From: DSOI01 sp041394885
GTDB taxonomy: Bacteria; Acidobacteriota; Terriglobia; Bryobacterales; Bryobacteraceae
Assembly (NCBI GenBank): GCA_041394885.1
Contig: JAWKHI010000005.1
Coordinates: forward strand, 124,001 to 188,000
Direction: 5' to 3'
Length of the DNA: 64,000 nucleotides
In this document: piece by piece, positions 36,381 through 44,749 of the stretch
Layout of the letters: every line of letters begins with the position of its first letter
Numbering within the stretch: the stretch's first letter is position 1
Program-made: the position numbers and the translations under genes
Notes under the pieces: model-generated
Databases searched by the model: none
The model's input: only the letters and a program-made list of their open reading frames with translations
What the model was told of the DNA's origin: nothing

Positions 36381-38381
36381 TCAGCGCCCCGCGCCGGCCG
36401 CATCGGGCCCCAGATATTTGTCCGCCCAAGCGGCATGCTCTTCCATTACGTGCCTCTGCAGTTTTGGCTCGGTCACCGCATGGCCCTGCCGCGGATAGGT
36501 CACCATGCGGACCGGCACGCCTCGGCGCTCCAGCGCTCGCCGGAACTCGTAGCCCTGCGTCACCGGCACGCGGTGGTCGTCTTCTCCGTGCAGGATCAGC
36601 ATCGGTGTGGTGGCCCGGTCCACGAACTGGATCGGGGAACTGCGGGCATATACGTCCCGATGCTGCCATGGCGGTCCGCCAAAATAGTCTTCGTACACCG
36701 AAGGGATGTCCTGCGTGCCGTACATGCTCACGTGGTCGGTGATCGCTGCGCCCATGGCTGCCGCCTTGAAACGCCCGGTCTGCGTCACGGTCCACGCCGT
36801 CATGTATCCGCCGTAGCTCCAGCCCATCACGGCCAGTTTGTCCGGGTCGGCAAGCCCCATCGCGATGGTGTGGTCCACGCCTGCCATCAGATCCTCGAAA
36901 TCCCGGCCGCCCCAGTCTTGCACCACCTTCTGGCGAAATCCGAGTCCGTAGGCGGAGGAGCCGCGTGGGTTCGGCATCAGCACCGCATAGCCGCGCGAAG
37001 CGAACAGCGCGATGGGGTATCGGCCGGGATTGCCGGCGTAGGTCTGTGCCCACGCGCCGGATGGGCCCCCGTGGATCAACAGCACCAGCGGCGCTTTCGC
37101 TCCCGGCGGCAGCCCGATGGGGTAGGTGAGCAATCCCTCGATCTCGAGACCGTCCTTCGATTTCCAACGGATCGTCGCGGTTCGCGGCGCGGCGGGCAGC
37201 GTCAAACCGGTGTTGGCCGCGCTCAGGCGCACCGGTTCCGTGCCTCCGATGGCGAGCGCGTATGCTTCGGCGGGCTCCGTGGGGGACTCTTTCGAGAATG
37301 CGAGCACCGATCCTCCGTCGGCCAATCGCACACCCGATATCGTTCCCTGTGCGGGCGCGAACAACGGCGCCGCCGGGCCATCGATCGGTAGCCGGCTCAC
37401 CGCGGCTCGTGTGCCGCTGCTCTCGGTGAACAACAACGAGCGGGAGTCGGCGGTCCACCCGGCCAGATTCGGCTGCTCGTCGGCGGTGGAGGCGAGTGTC
37501 CGCGTTTCGCCGCTGCGCCGGTCAATCAGACGAACGCGCGCGCCGTCAATGCGCGCGCCGGGATGGTGCAGATAGGCGAGGAAGCGCCCGTCCGGCGAAT
37601 ACGAAGCGTCCGATTCGGTGGCCGCGGTGCCGGACACGACGGTCACCGCGCCAGTTGCCGCCTGCACTTCCACCACGTCGCTGTGGCGGGCGAAATCGGC
37701 TTCCGGCCGCGGCCGGCGTTCGCACGCGATCGTCGCCGAGTCCGGCGACCAGACCGGGTTCGACATATGCTCGCCCGTGGCGACCAGCCGCTTCGGTTTG
37801 GCCGGTCCAGGCGTCTCCGGACCAGACGTACCAGAAGAAGACGCCCCAATCGGGAGCAGCCACAGCGAATGATTGCGCGGCTTGTCATCCACCACGCGCC
37901 AGTCGTCCTTCTCCTTCTTCCGCTTTTCGAGCTCATCGTCTTTTTCGATGGCCGTCAACGCGATCTGTTTTCCATCTGGCGAAATCGCGTAGCCGCCCAG
38001 CGCGCCCTTCCAGTCCGTCAGTTGCTCGGCCTCGCCGCCGTCGAGCGGGATTCGGAACAGGTTCTTGTTTCCGCCGCGCTCGGCAAGGAAGAAGAGCCAG
38101 TGTCCATCTCTCGAAAAACGCAGGGCATTCACGCCCTTGTCGCCCCGCGTCAGAACTCGGCGGCCGGTTCCGTCGGCCCGGGCGATGAGCACCTGGGTTC
38201 GCCATTCGCTTTTTTCGGCTTCCATTACCGCCCAGGTTTCGGTCCACGCGACGCGACTGCCGTCCGGCGCCGGGGTGGTCTCGGCGATCCTGCGCAGACG
38301 AAACGAATCGGCTACGGTCCACGAGGCTGCGCTGAGGCTGGCCAGGTTGAGTGTCAATACGGTGAGCGTGACGCGCCACAT
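36381..38381 (-). CDS. S9 family prolyl-oligopeptidase-like peptidase (acylaminoacyl-peptidase type)
   Basis: About 666 residues from ATG 38381, chosen because it begins the signal peptide MWRVTLTVLTLNLASLSAAS. The N-terminal 380 residues form the propeller (GHWLFFLAERGGNKNLFRIP, YAISPDGKQIALT). The hydrolase domain has the nucleophile in VMGWSYGGYMTAW, Asp in LILHGEDDHRVP and His in YPRQGHAVTEP, all in family order. It cleaves short peptides, probably in the periplasm, and complements the DPP-IV-type gene at 8.6 kb. It starts divergently from the KirBac gene, 51 bases apart. Confidence 0.93.
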   Translation of the reverse strand: MWRVTLTVLTLNLASLSAASWTVADSFRLRRIAETTPAPDGSRVAWTETWAVMEAEKSEWRTQVLIARADGTGRRVLTRGDKGVNALRFSRDGHWLFFLAERGGNKNLFRIPLDGGEAEQLTDWKGALGGYAISPDGKQIALTAIEKDDELEKRKKEKDDWRVVDDKPRNHSLWLLPIGASSSGTSGPETPGPAKPKRLVATGEHMSNPVWSPDSATIACERRPRPEADFARHSDVVEVQAATGAVTVVSGTAATESDASYSPDGRFLAYLHHPGARIDGARVRLIDRRSGETRTLASTADEQPNLAGWTADSRSLLFTESSGTRAAVSRLPIDGPAAPLFAPAQGTISGVRLADGGSVLAFSKESPTEPAEAYALAIGGTEPVRLSAANTGLTLPAAPRTATIRWKSKDGLEIEGLLTYPIGLPPGAKAPLVLLIHGGPSGAWAQTYAGNPGRYPIALFASRGYAVLMPNPRGSSAYGLGFRQKVVQDWGGRDFEDLMAGVDHTIAMGLADPDKLAVMGWSYGGYMTAWTVTQTGRFKAAAMGAAITDHVSMYGTQDIPSVYEDYFGGPPWQHRDVYARSSPIQFVDRATTPMLILHGEDDHRVPVTQGYEFRRALERRGVPVRMVTYPRQGHAVTEPKLQRHVMEEHAAWADKYLGPDAAGAGR

Positions 38382-38388
38382 GCGGCCA

Positions 38389-38394
38389 AGCGTA
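38389..38394 (-). promoter_or_regulatory. Candidate -10 element (TACGCT, minus strand) for the S9 peptidase gene
   Basis: The hexamer ends seven bases before ATG 38381. Together with TATGAT at 38421-38426 on the other strand it would give two back-to-back leaderless promoters within about 40 bases. Confidence 0.35.
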
Positions 38395-38420
38395 TCACGG
38401 CCAAGCCCCGCCAACAGAGC

Positions 38421-38426
38421 TATGAT
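38421..38426 (+). promoter_or_regulatory. Candidate -10 element (TATGAT) for the KirBac gene
   Basis: TATGAT lies six bases before the proposed TTG start at 38433, with no good Shine-Dalgarno sequence (only GGGAC touching the start). Confidence 0.4.
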
Positions 38427-38432
38427 CGGGAC

Positions 38433-39422
38433 TTGGCTACTTCATTTCCAACTTCCGGTGCGCGAGCCGCCAATGAAGCCGACCTCGGGCTCGGCGGACG
38501 CCTCGCGCAGCTTTCTGGCAAGCGGCTGATGAATCGCGATGGCACTTTCAATATCAGCCGAACCGGCGCCCGGTGGCAGGAGTTCTTCCATCCCTACCAT
38601 GTGCTGCTCACCGTTTCCTGGGGACAGTTCTTCGGCTTGGTCCTTACCCTGTACTTCGCCGTCAACCTGCTGTTTGCTTGCGCCTACCTGCTGTGCGGAC
38701 CGGGAGCGCTGGCCGGCGCGGAAGAGACTGACCTTGGCGGACGGTTCACCAACGCATTTTTCTTCAGCGTGCAAACCATCGCCACCATCGGCTATGGAAA
38801 GATGACGCCGGAGGGCGTGGCGGCCAACATCCTGGTCGCGATCGAAGCCCTGTTCGGGCTGCTCGGATTCGCCTTCGCCACCGGCGTGATGTTCGCCCGC
38901 TTCTCCCGGCCTACCGCGCGCATCGCCTTCAGCGAGAAGGCGATCTTCGCCCCCTATCGCGGCGGCACCGCCCTGATGTTCCGCGTCGCCAATGCGCGCA
39001 GGACGGAGCTTTCCGACGTTACCATCACCGTAGCCATGGCGCGCATGGAAACCGTCGATGGCCGCCGGACTCGCCGCTTCTATCAACTCGCCCTCGAACG
39101 AAGCCGCGTGACGTTCTTATCCACCCAGTGGGTGGTGGTGCATCCCATCGATGAGGCGAGCCCGTTCTGGGGTGTCACCGAAGCCGATCTCGCCAACTGC
39201 GAGCCGGAGATACTGGTGCTGCTGTCCGCCCTCGATGAAACATTTTCCCAAACCGTCCAGGTGCGGGGGTCGTATCAGGGCAATGAGTTCTTCTGGGGAG
39301 CCAAGTTCCGAGACATCTATGAGCAGGAGCCCGGCGGCGCGCTCCGCATCGATATCCGCAGGCTGGGCGAAATCGATGCTGCGGAGCTGCCGCCGCCGGG
39401 AGTTTCCGTTCAACAGGGGTAG
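38433..39422 (+). CDS. Inward-rectifier potassium channel (KirBac type)
   Basis: About 329 residues if read from TTG 38433, which keeps the conserved N-terminus (DLGLGGRLAQLSGKRLMNRDGTFNI). A later ATG at 38528 would cut into it. Two membrane helices (FFGLVLTLYFAVNLLFACAY and ANILVAIEALFGLLGFAFAT) flank the pore loop FFFSVQTIATIGYGKMTPEG with the TIGYG selectivity filter. The cytoplasmic C-terminal immunoglobulin-like domain follows (AIFAPYRGGTALMFRVANAR, WVVVHPIDEASPFWGVTEAD). The protein passes K+ and is usually gated by pH or lipids. Length matches KirBac1.1 and 3.1. Confidence 0.93.
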   Translation: MATSFPTSGARAANEADLGLGGRLAQLSGKRLMNRDGTFNISRTGARWQEFFHPYHVLLTVSWGQFFGLVLTLYFAVNLLFACAYLLCGPGALAGAEETDLGGRFTNAFFFSVQTIATIGYGKMTPEGVAANILVAIEALFGLLGFAFATGVMFARFSRPTARIAFSEKAIFAPYRGGTALMFRVANARRTELSDVTITVAMARMETVDGRRTRRFYQLALERSRVTFLSTQWVVVHPIDEASPFWGVTEADLANCEPEILVLLSALDETFSQTVQVRGSYQGNEFFWGAKFRDIYEQEPGGALRIDIRRLGEIDAAELPPPGVSVQQG

Positions 39423-39435
39423 CCGGCCGCCAGGG

Positions 39436-40293
39436 TCAGTGCCTTCGGCCGCGGCCGATTCTCGAGTAGCCGAGCAGGGGCCGGCTGTACCCGAATCCTC
39501 CCCAACCGTATCCGCGTCCCCAGCCATAACCGCCCCAGCCCCAAGGCCCCCAGTACGGCCCCCAGCCCCAGCCGAGCCCAAGGTGGATGCGGCTCGGATA
39601 CCATCCGCGGCTGTAAACCGGACCCCGCGCCTGCTCCACGATCTTGTTGCGGCGTTCGTTCCATTGATCGAATCCGTCCTTCGATGGCGCCGAAGCCACC
39701 TGTTGGCGCACGCTCTTGTCGGTGTCCTCGAGTGAAACCGTCTTGCCCTTTTTCACGATGGCCGATCCCGCCGGGGTAAGCACTTCGGCCTCACCCTTGC
39801 GGACCACCAGGCGGCTCCGTGTGGGTTCGGGTACTTCCACGCGATACACCCCATCCTTCTGTGGAACGATGTTCCCGTTGGGTGTCCGCAGGTCCACGTC
39901 GGCCTCCCCATGCTTGAGCATCGTGTAGGACGCGCTGCCGCGGATCACGTCGATCTGGAAAGACCGTTCGCCCAATTGCAGCAGCCGCACTTCGCTGTCG
40001 GGACCCATGCGGACGAAGTTGGAATTGTCGAGCCGCAACTCGGCGCGCGACGCCACTCCGGTCCGCACCCAGTCTCCGCTCACCAGCGGCGTGCCGGCGT
40101 CTGCCCGCGAGAGTTCATTGCCCTCGCCGTGGCGCTTGCTGACATCGCCGGTGATGGCCGTCACGCGCGCCACGCCGATGCTGGTTCGCCGGTCGTCATT
40201 GTCTCGGGAGTCGCGGCCTCGGGGCTGCGCTTGGGCCAGCAACGGAGTCCCGATCAGGATCGCGGCGGCGAGGATAGTTGTTGTTGTTTTCAT
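39436..40293 (-). CDS. FecR-domain protein with Gly/Trp/Tyr-rich tail
   Basis: About 285 residues from ATG 40293, which has AAGAGG upstream and opens a signal peptide (MKTTTTILAAAILIGTPLLA). The FecR-like core reads TGDVSKRHGEGNELSRADAG, DWVRTGVASRAELRLDNSNF, DVIRGSASYTMLKHGEADVD and KDGVYRVEVPEPTRSRLVVR. From about residue 230 the sequence becomes GLGWGWGPYWGPWGWGGYGW and similar, unlike any enzyme and rich in aromatic and Gly residues. Such tails may be surface-adhesive or self-assembling; this is a guess. It converges on the KirBac gene. Confidence 0.8.
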   Translation of the reverse strand: MKTTTTILAAAILIGTPLLAQAQPRGRDSRDNDDRRTSIGVARVTAITGDVSKRHGEGNELSRADAGTPLVSGDWVRTGVASRAELRLDNSNFVRMGPDSEVRLLQLGERSFQIDVIRGSASYTMLKHGEADVDLRTPNGNIVPQKDGVYRVEVPEPTRSRLVVRKGEAEVLTPAGSAIVKKGKTVSLEDTDKSVRQQVASAPSKDGFDQWNERRNKIVEQARGPVYSRGWYPSRIHLGLGWGWGPYWGPWGWGGYGWGRGYGWGGFGYSRPLLGYSRIGRGRRH

Positions 40294-40428
40294 GTCTTGC
40301 ACCTCTTGCCTTCTTTTAAGGCAAACCGATTGCCATTCACGAAAACTCTGACAGCACGCCAGTTACACGATTGACGCCGCGCCGCGCGGTGGCCGAAAAC
40401 CACCAGCACCGGCTACTTTCCACCGAGG

Positions 40429-41067
40429 TCAGCCTTTGTTGAGCACGATGTCCCAAAGCGCCATCTTGGCGTCCGGCTCCATTGTGCCTTTCGCCTCCGG
40501 GCCCGGTGGGACGATACGCGCCACCAGTCGCTCGATGCCGCGTGTTTCCTTATAGATGTTGTCCTTCTCGTTGAGCGGCTCATTCGGGAAATACATCTGC
40601 GAGATGATGCGGCTGCTGCGTCCGGTGACGTCCACATGGATATGCGGCGGACGCCAGGCGTTTTTGCCCACCGGGTAAGCGCCCGGCTTGACAGTCTTGA
40701 AGCGGTAGCTACCGTCGGCGCCCGTGGTGATCACGGCGTAGCCTTCGAAGTTCGGGTCGAGCGGCGCCTTGTTGTCGTCGGCGGGATGGTTGTACTTGCC
40801 GGCTGCGTTGCACTGCCAGATTTCGATGCGCGCACCGCGCACCGGTTCTCCCTTGGTGTTCAGCACGCGGCCGGTGACGTACAGCAGTTCGCCTTTCGCG
40901 CGGCCCTTCTTTCCCTTGATCACCGTGAGGTCGGCGTCCTGGTCATGCGGACGGTCAGCCGGATAGAACGGCCCGAGCGTCTGAAGCGGAGTCGTTTTCA
41001 ACTGGGCCAGCGCCGGCAGCGCCGCCGCCGAATAGACCAAGCTGCGTCTGGAAACCCGGATAAGCAT
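40429..41067 (-). CDS. Intradiol ring-cleavage dioxygenase-like secreted protein
   Basis: About 212 residues from ATG 41067, which has GAAGGAG nine bases upstream. The N-terminus (MLIRVSRRSLVYSAAALPAL) is a twin-arginine-like signal. The fold pattern is that of protocatechuate 3,4-dioxygenase: LYVTGRVLNTKGEPVRGARI, EIWQCNAAGKYNHP (a metal Tyr), YRFKTVKPGAYPV (second Tyr) and WRPPHIHVDVTG (the two metal His). These Fe(III) enzymes open catechol rings between the hydroxyls. Exported versions occur in soil Acidobacteria and may act on aromatic matter, though the substrate is not known. It is divergent from a short unknown gene. Confidence 0.85.
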   Translation of the reverse strand: MLIRVSRRSLVYSAAALPALAQLKTTPLQTLGPFYPADRPHDQDADLTVIKGKKGRAKGELLYVTGRVLNTKGEPVRGARIEIWQCNAAGKYNHPADDNKAPLDPNFEGYAVITTGADGSYRFKTVKPGAYPVGKNAWRPPHIHVDVTGRSSRIISQMYFPNEPLNEKDNIYKETRGIERLVARIVPPGPEAKGTMEPDAKMALWDIVLNKG

Positions 41068-41136
41068 GCGGCCAATCTCCTTCTTCGATCCTGCGGGTTC
41101 GCTTTCGCGTACGATCAACTATACACCCGGCGGAAG

Positions 41137-41436
41137 ATGCAAGGGATCCTCGTTCACGGCAGCAACCATTTCATCGTCAACGGACCCTGTCCGGCGGACG
41201 CCGATGCCCTGGCGTTGGCGCGGCGTTGGGAGATACCCGAGATCGGTCGTCCGGCTGGCGCGCCGTGGCGCGAATGGTCTCTGTGCACCAAGGCGTTTCG
41301 TGAAGATCTTGCCTGGGCCGTGGTGCTCGCTTCGGAGAGCGCGGTCTCGGCGGCCGTGTCGACGTTATTGGCGGAACTGGCGTCGCGAGGGGTTGCGATC
41401 CGGCATGCGCCCGGCCCGTGGAAGGCGGAGTTTTGA
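41137..41436 (+). CDS. Small hypothetical protein
   Basis: A 99-residue protein from ATG 41137, with a GGCGGAAG stretch just upstream. It reads MQGILVHGSNHFIVNGPCP, then PWREWSLCTKAFREDLAWAV, and ends ELASRGVAIRHAPGPWK. I do not recognise the family; similar short proteins appear to be cytosolic and lack signal or membrane segments. It is in the same direction as the SRPBCC gene, 25 bases upstream. Confidence 0.6.
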   Translation: MQGILVHGSNHFIVNGPCPADADALALARRWEIPEIGRPAGAPWREWSLCTKAFREDLAWAVVLASESAVSAAVSTLLAELASRGVAIRHAPGPWKAEF

Positions 41437-41461
41437 TATCTTCGGACACTGGAGGTACTCG

Positions 41462-41995
41462 ATGATTAAGAAAATTCTGATCGCTTTTGCGGCGATTCTG
41501 GCCGGACTTCTCGTGCTGGTTGCCATGCAGCCGGATTCCTACACCGTAACGCGCAAGGCGGTGATCGACGCACCCCCGGAACGGGTCTTCTCACTGGTCA
41601 ACGATTTTCACGAGTGGGACAAATGGTCGCCGTGGGCGAAGATCGATCCCAACATGAAGGCGACATACGATGGCGCTCCGGCCGGTACCGGCGCCATCTA
41701 TTCCTGGACCGGAAACGACGAGGTGGGCGAAGGGCGGATGACGATCCTTGACAGTCAGTCGAACAGCCAAATCAAGATCAATCTCGAATTCCTGAAGCCG
41801 TTCGAGTCAAAAGCCATCACGGACTTCTCGTTCAAGCCCGGCGGCGGTGGCACCGAGGTGGCGTGGGTCATGACCGGCGATAGCTCTTTCATGTCCAAAG
41901 CGGTCTCTCTAGCCATGGGAGGTATGGACAAGATGATCGGGCCCGATTTCGAAAAGGGGCTGGCGCAGATGAAGACGGCCGCCGAGGCGAACTAG
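41462..41995 (+). CDS. SRPBCC (START/Bet v1-like) family protein
   Basis: A 177-residue protein from ATG 41462, with GGAGG seven bases upstream. One N-terminal hydrophobic segment (ILIAFAAILAGLLVLVAM) anchors or exports it. The SRPBCC core follows: VIDAPPERVFSLVNDFHEWD, KWSPWAKIDPNMKATYDGAP, YSWTGNDEVGEGRMTI and a long C-terminal helix DKMIGPDFEKGLAQMKTAAE. Such folds bind a hydrophobic ligand in a deep pocket; the ligand is unknown. It converges on the PQQ-repeat gene six bases away. Confidence 0.85.
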   Translation: MIKKILIAFAAILAGLLVLVAMQPDSYTVTRKAVIDAPPERVFSLVNDFHEWDKWSPWAKIDPNMKATYDGAPAGTGAIYSWTGNDEVGEGRMTILDSQSNSQIKINLEFLKPFESKAITDFSFKPGGGGTEVAWVMTGDSSFMSKAVSLAMGGMDKMIGPDFEKGLAQMKTAAEAN

Positions 41996-42001
41996 ATCCA
42001 G

Positions 42002-43398
42002 CTACTTTGCCTGGAAGCGATAGAGCGCTTCCGATGTCCGCAGATAGATCTGGCCGTCCACCAGAGCCGGCGTGGCGTAGCAGGCTTCATCCAGATCGTT
42101 GACTTCGATCACATCCCATTCGCCCGCGGCCCTCAGCACCGCCACTTTTCCGTCCTCATTGGCCAGGTAGAGGCGCCCTTCCGCGGCCACCGGTGAGGAC
42201 GAGTATCCCCCGATCGCCCCGGTGACGCGTCCGGCCTTGAGCACCGCGCCCGTCTCGGCGTTGTAGGAGGTGAGGATGCCGCCGTTCTTCACCACATAGA
42301 GAACGTCCTGATAGGCAAGCGGAGAGGGGATGACCTGGTTGAACCCGCGATCCACGCGCCACAATTGCCGGGCCCGGAACGGGGCGGCCTTCTCGGGGTC
42401 GGGTTCTAGGCGGAACGCGACCAGAAACGTCGGCCCGCCCACTTCCCGTTGCTTGGCGTCCCACTCATCCTCAGTGAGGATCATGTCGCGATTTCCGCCG
42501 TACTTGGCGATGCCGTGAACGAAGGGATCGGAGCCGTATTCTTCCGGTGACAGTTTCCCATCGCCATCCTTGTCGTAGCGCGCCAGCGTCTTAGCGAAGG
42601 GCAACGGTGCGTCGTTGCCGTACCCGAACGAGTAGATCGTCTCGCCGTCCATGGCGGGGCTCGCCACGATCGCCGAACTCAGCCCACGCCATGTGACAGC
42701 CCGTTTGCCGTCGGAGGCGGCGTGAGCGCCGAACTGCCCACGGCTGGTGGTGAGCACGTAAGGGTCGCCTCCCTGCGGACGGTAAAACAACGGCGTCCCC
42801 CATCCCTCCCCTTCGTCGCGCGAGGTCTTCCAGCGCAGTTCGCCGTTGCGGCGGTCGAACGCGGCGATGAAGGAGCCCTCCAGTTGATCGGCCACCACCA
42901 CCACGTTCGTCCCCGCGAGGATCGGCGAGGCGCCCAGGCCCATCGAAGTGACGAACGGCCCCAGCGGGACCTGCCACAGTAGCTTCCCCGCGATGTCGTA
43001 GGCCACCATGCCATAGTCCTTGAAGAACGCGTAGACATTGCGGCCATCGGTGACTGGAGTGATCGCAGCCGGATTGTTCAGCTTGTTCGCAATGTCGTGA
43101 TGGACCCGGCGGACCGAGCGCGCCCAAAGCTGTTTTCCCGTCGCGCGGTCATAACATTCCGTGTGAGTTCCTCGCCCTCGTGCGAGGTGAGAAACACATG
43201 GCTGGCGGTGACAACCGGCGATGATTTGCCCGCGCGGACCGGCGTTCGCCACGCCAGGTTGGTCTCGCGGTTGAACCGGACCGGAAAGCCCCCAGCCTCG
43301 CCGACGCCGCGGCCATTGTCCCCCCTGAATCTCATCCAGCCGTCCTGTCCCGGACACAGCGCGCCCGATACCAGCGCCATCGCCAAGAGAAGTTTCAT
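42002..43398 (-). CDS. PQQ-like beta-propeller protein with an EF-hand, one frameshift
   Basis: Read as one gene of about 465 residues from ATG 43398. The signal peptide is MKLLLAMALVSGALCPGQ, then WMRFRGDNGRGVGEAGGFP, the opening of BamB-like acidobacterial propellers. The frame slips by one base near 43,165 (HEGEEL to TECYDRATGKQLWARS). After that, repeated blades read RNGELRWKTS, LWRVDRGFNQ and YLANEDGKVAVLRAAGEW. Within the propeller, ARYDKDGDGKLSPEEYGSD is a classic EF-hand calcium loop. It could be a BamB-like scaffold or a secreted sugar/alcohol enzyme without PQQ chemistry; I favour a non-catalytic role. Confidence 0.78.
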
Positions 43399-43403
43399 CG
43401 ACG

Positions 43404-44540
43404 TCACCCTTTCAGCCAGCGGTCAAACCACGCGAAGGCGTCGCGTTGCATATCGCGATCGAACTTGTGCGGCCCAGGATAGAACTGCGTCTGGAAGCGG
43501 TCCGCGGCGCCGGCTTTCTTGTAGACTTCGCCCAGCATCCGGCCGGCTCGTTCCATTTCCGGGACGGTGAATAGCTGGTCCTCGTGGTTGTTGAGTACGA
43601 AAACGGGCGCGGGAGCGGCGAGGCCGAGTATCTCCGGATAGTCGAGGTCCCGCGCGAGTCCGGGAATGTAGATCATCCATGTGTGCGTGTAGCACTTATT
43701 CAGGAGATAGTCGCGCCAGGTGGTCATCATGCCGGCGCAGCAGGCGCAGCGGATGCGGGGATCGGCCCCCGTGAGATATACGGTCCGCAAGCCCCCGCCG
43801 GACAATCCGCAGCAGCCCACACGCGAGGCGTCCACTTCCGGCCGCGAGCACAGATAGTCGAGCGCCCGCTGATCCTCGGCGCTGAAAACACCGGGCCAGG
43901 TTGTGCCGGCGCAGAATAGGCTCTTGGCGATCAGATGTTCGTGGTTGCCGGCGAAGCGGTTGTAGGCGGCGATCTCTTCTTCTGATTCGGGATCCCGTTC
44001 CACCAGCCCCGCTTTGATGCGATCGGGCAGGTCGGCCGCGCGCATGCGGCGGCTGGCGAACGTGAAGGCGTCGTGCACCAGGACGGCATAGCCCCGGCGG
44101 GCGAGTTCGTTCGCCCATGCAAGTCCGCCATAGTAGTGATCCTGGTGGGCCTTCATGAGCGGGTGGCTGTCGGCGGAAATGCGGGTAATCTTGCGCGTGC
44201 CGAAATACTTGTTGCCGCCGTGGTCATGGAGCGCGAGCACGCCCGGGAGTTTGCCCGTGGCGCCGGCGGGTTTCAACAGCAACGCTTCGGTGGGTGGACC
44301 GTAGGGCAGTTGCCACTGCAGATGTTCAATTGCCAGCCCGTCGTATTCGATGTGATGCTGGACCGAGGCTTGGGGAGTGGCCCCGGTGGGGGGCTGCGCG
44401 AGAGCGTCCAGGTAGCGGGCACGGGCTTCCCGTCTCCACGCGTCGACGTCGCTAAAATCCGAACGCCGGAAAGACAGCCGCGGAGGGTCCGCCACCAAGC
44501 CAGCCGCCCACTCGCCGTAGGCTCCAAGCATGCTTTGCAT
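43404..44540 (-). CDS. Alpha/beta hydrolase family protein (acetyl-xylan-esterase/dienelactone-hydrolase-like)
   Basis: A 378-residue protein without an obvious signal peptide. The fold begins around LPGVLALHDHGGNKYFGTRK (the oxyanion HDHGG segment) and VLVHDAFTF. The nucleophile elbow is RVGCCGLSGGGLRTVYLTG, G-L-S-G-G-G, and the acid and His lie in FVLNNHEDQLF and YPGPHKFD. The large family includes acetyl-xylan and cephalosporin esterases. Its stop lies six bases before the start of the downstream PQQ gene, so the two are probably cotranscribed. Confidence 0.85.
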   Translation of the reverse strand: MQSMLGAYGEWAAGLVADPPRLSFRRSDFSDVDAWRREARARYLDALAQPPTGATPQASVQHHIEYDGLAIEHLQWQLPYGPPTEALLLKPAGATGKLPGVLALHDHGGNKYFGTRKITRISADSHPLMKAHQDHYYGGLAWANELARRGYAVLVHDAFTFASRRMRAADLPDRIKAGLVERDPESEEEIAAYNRFAGNHEHLIAKSLFCAGTTWPGVFSAEDQRALDYLCSRPEVDASRVGCCGLSGGGLRTVYLTGADPRIRCACCAGMMTTWRDYLLNKCYTHTWMIYIPGLARDLDYPEILGLAAPAPVFVLNNHEDQLFTVPEMERAGRMLGEVYKKAGAADRFQTQFYPGPHKFDRDMQRDAFAWFDRWLKG

Positions 44541-44576
44541 GCCTACCAGTTTTGCATGGAATGTTGCAGGATTGAA

Positions 44577-44653
<77 letters not shown>

Positions 44654-44749
44654 GCATTGCTGGGCAACAGCTACCATCATACAACACGAGAGTGCGTTTT
44701 GGGGGAAGTTTTTTTAGGCCCCGGCGGCGCCGGGCGGGTGCCGCCCCGG

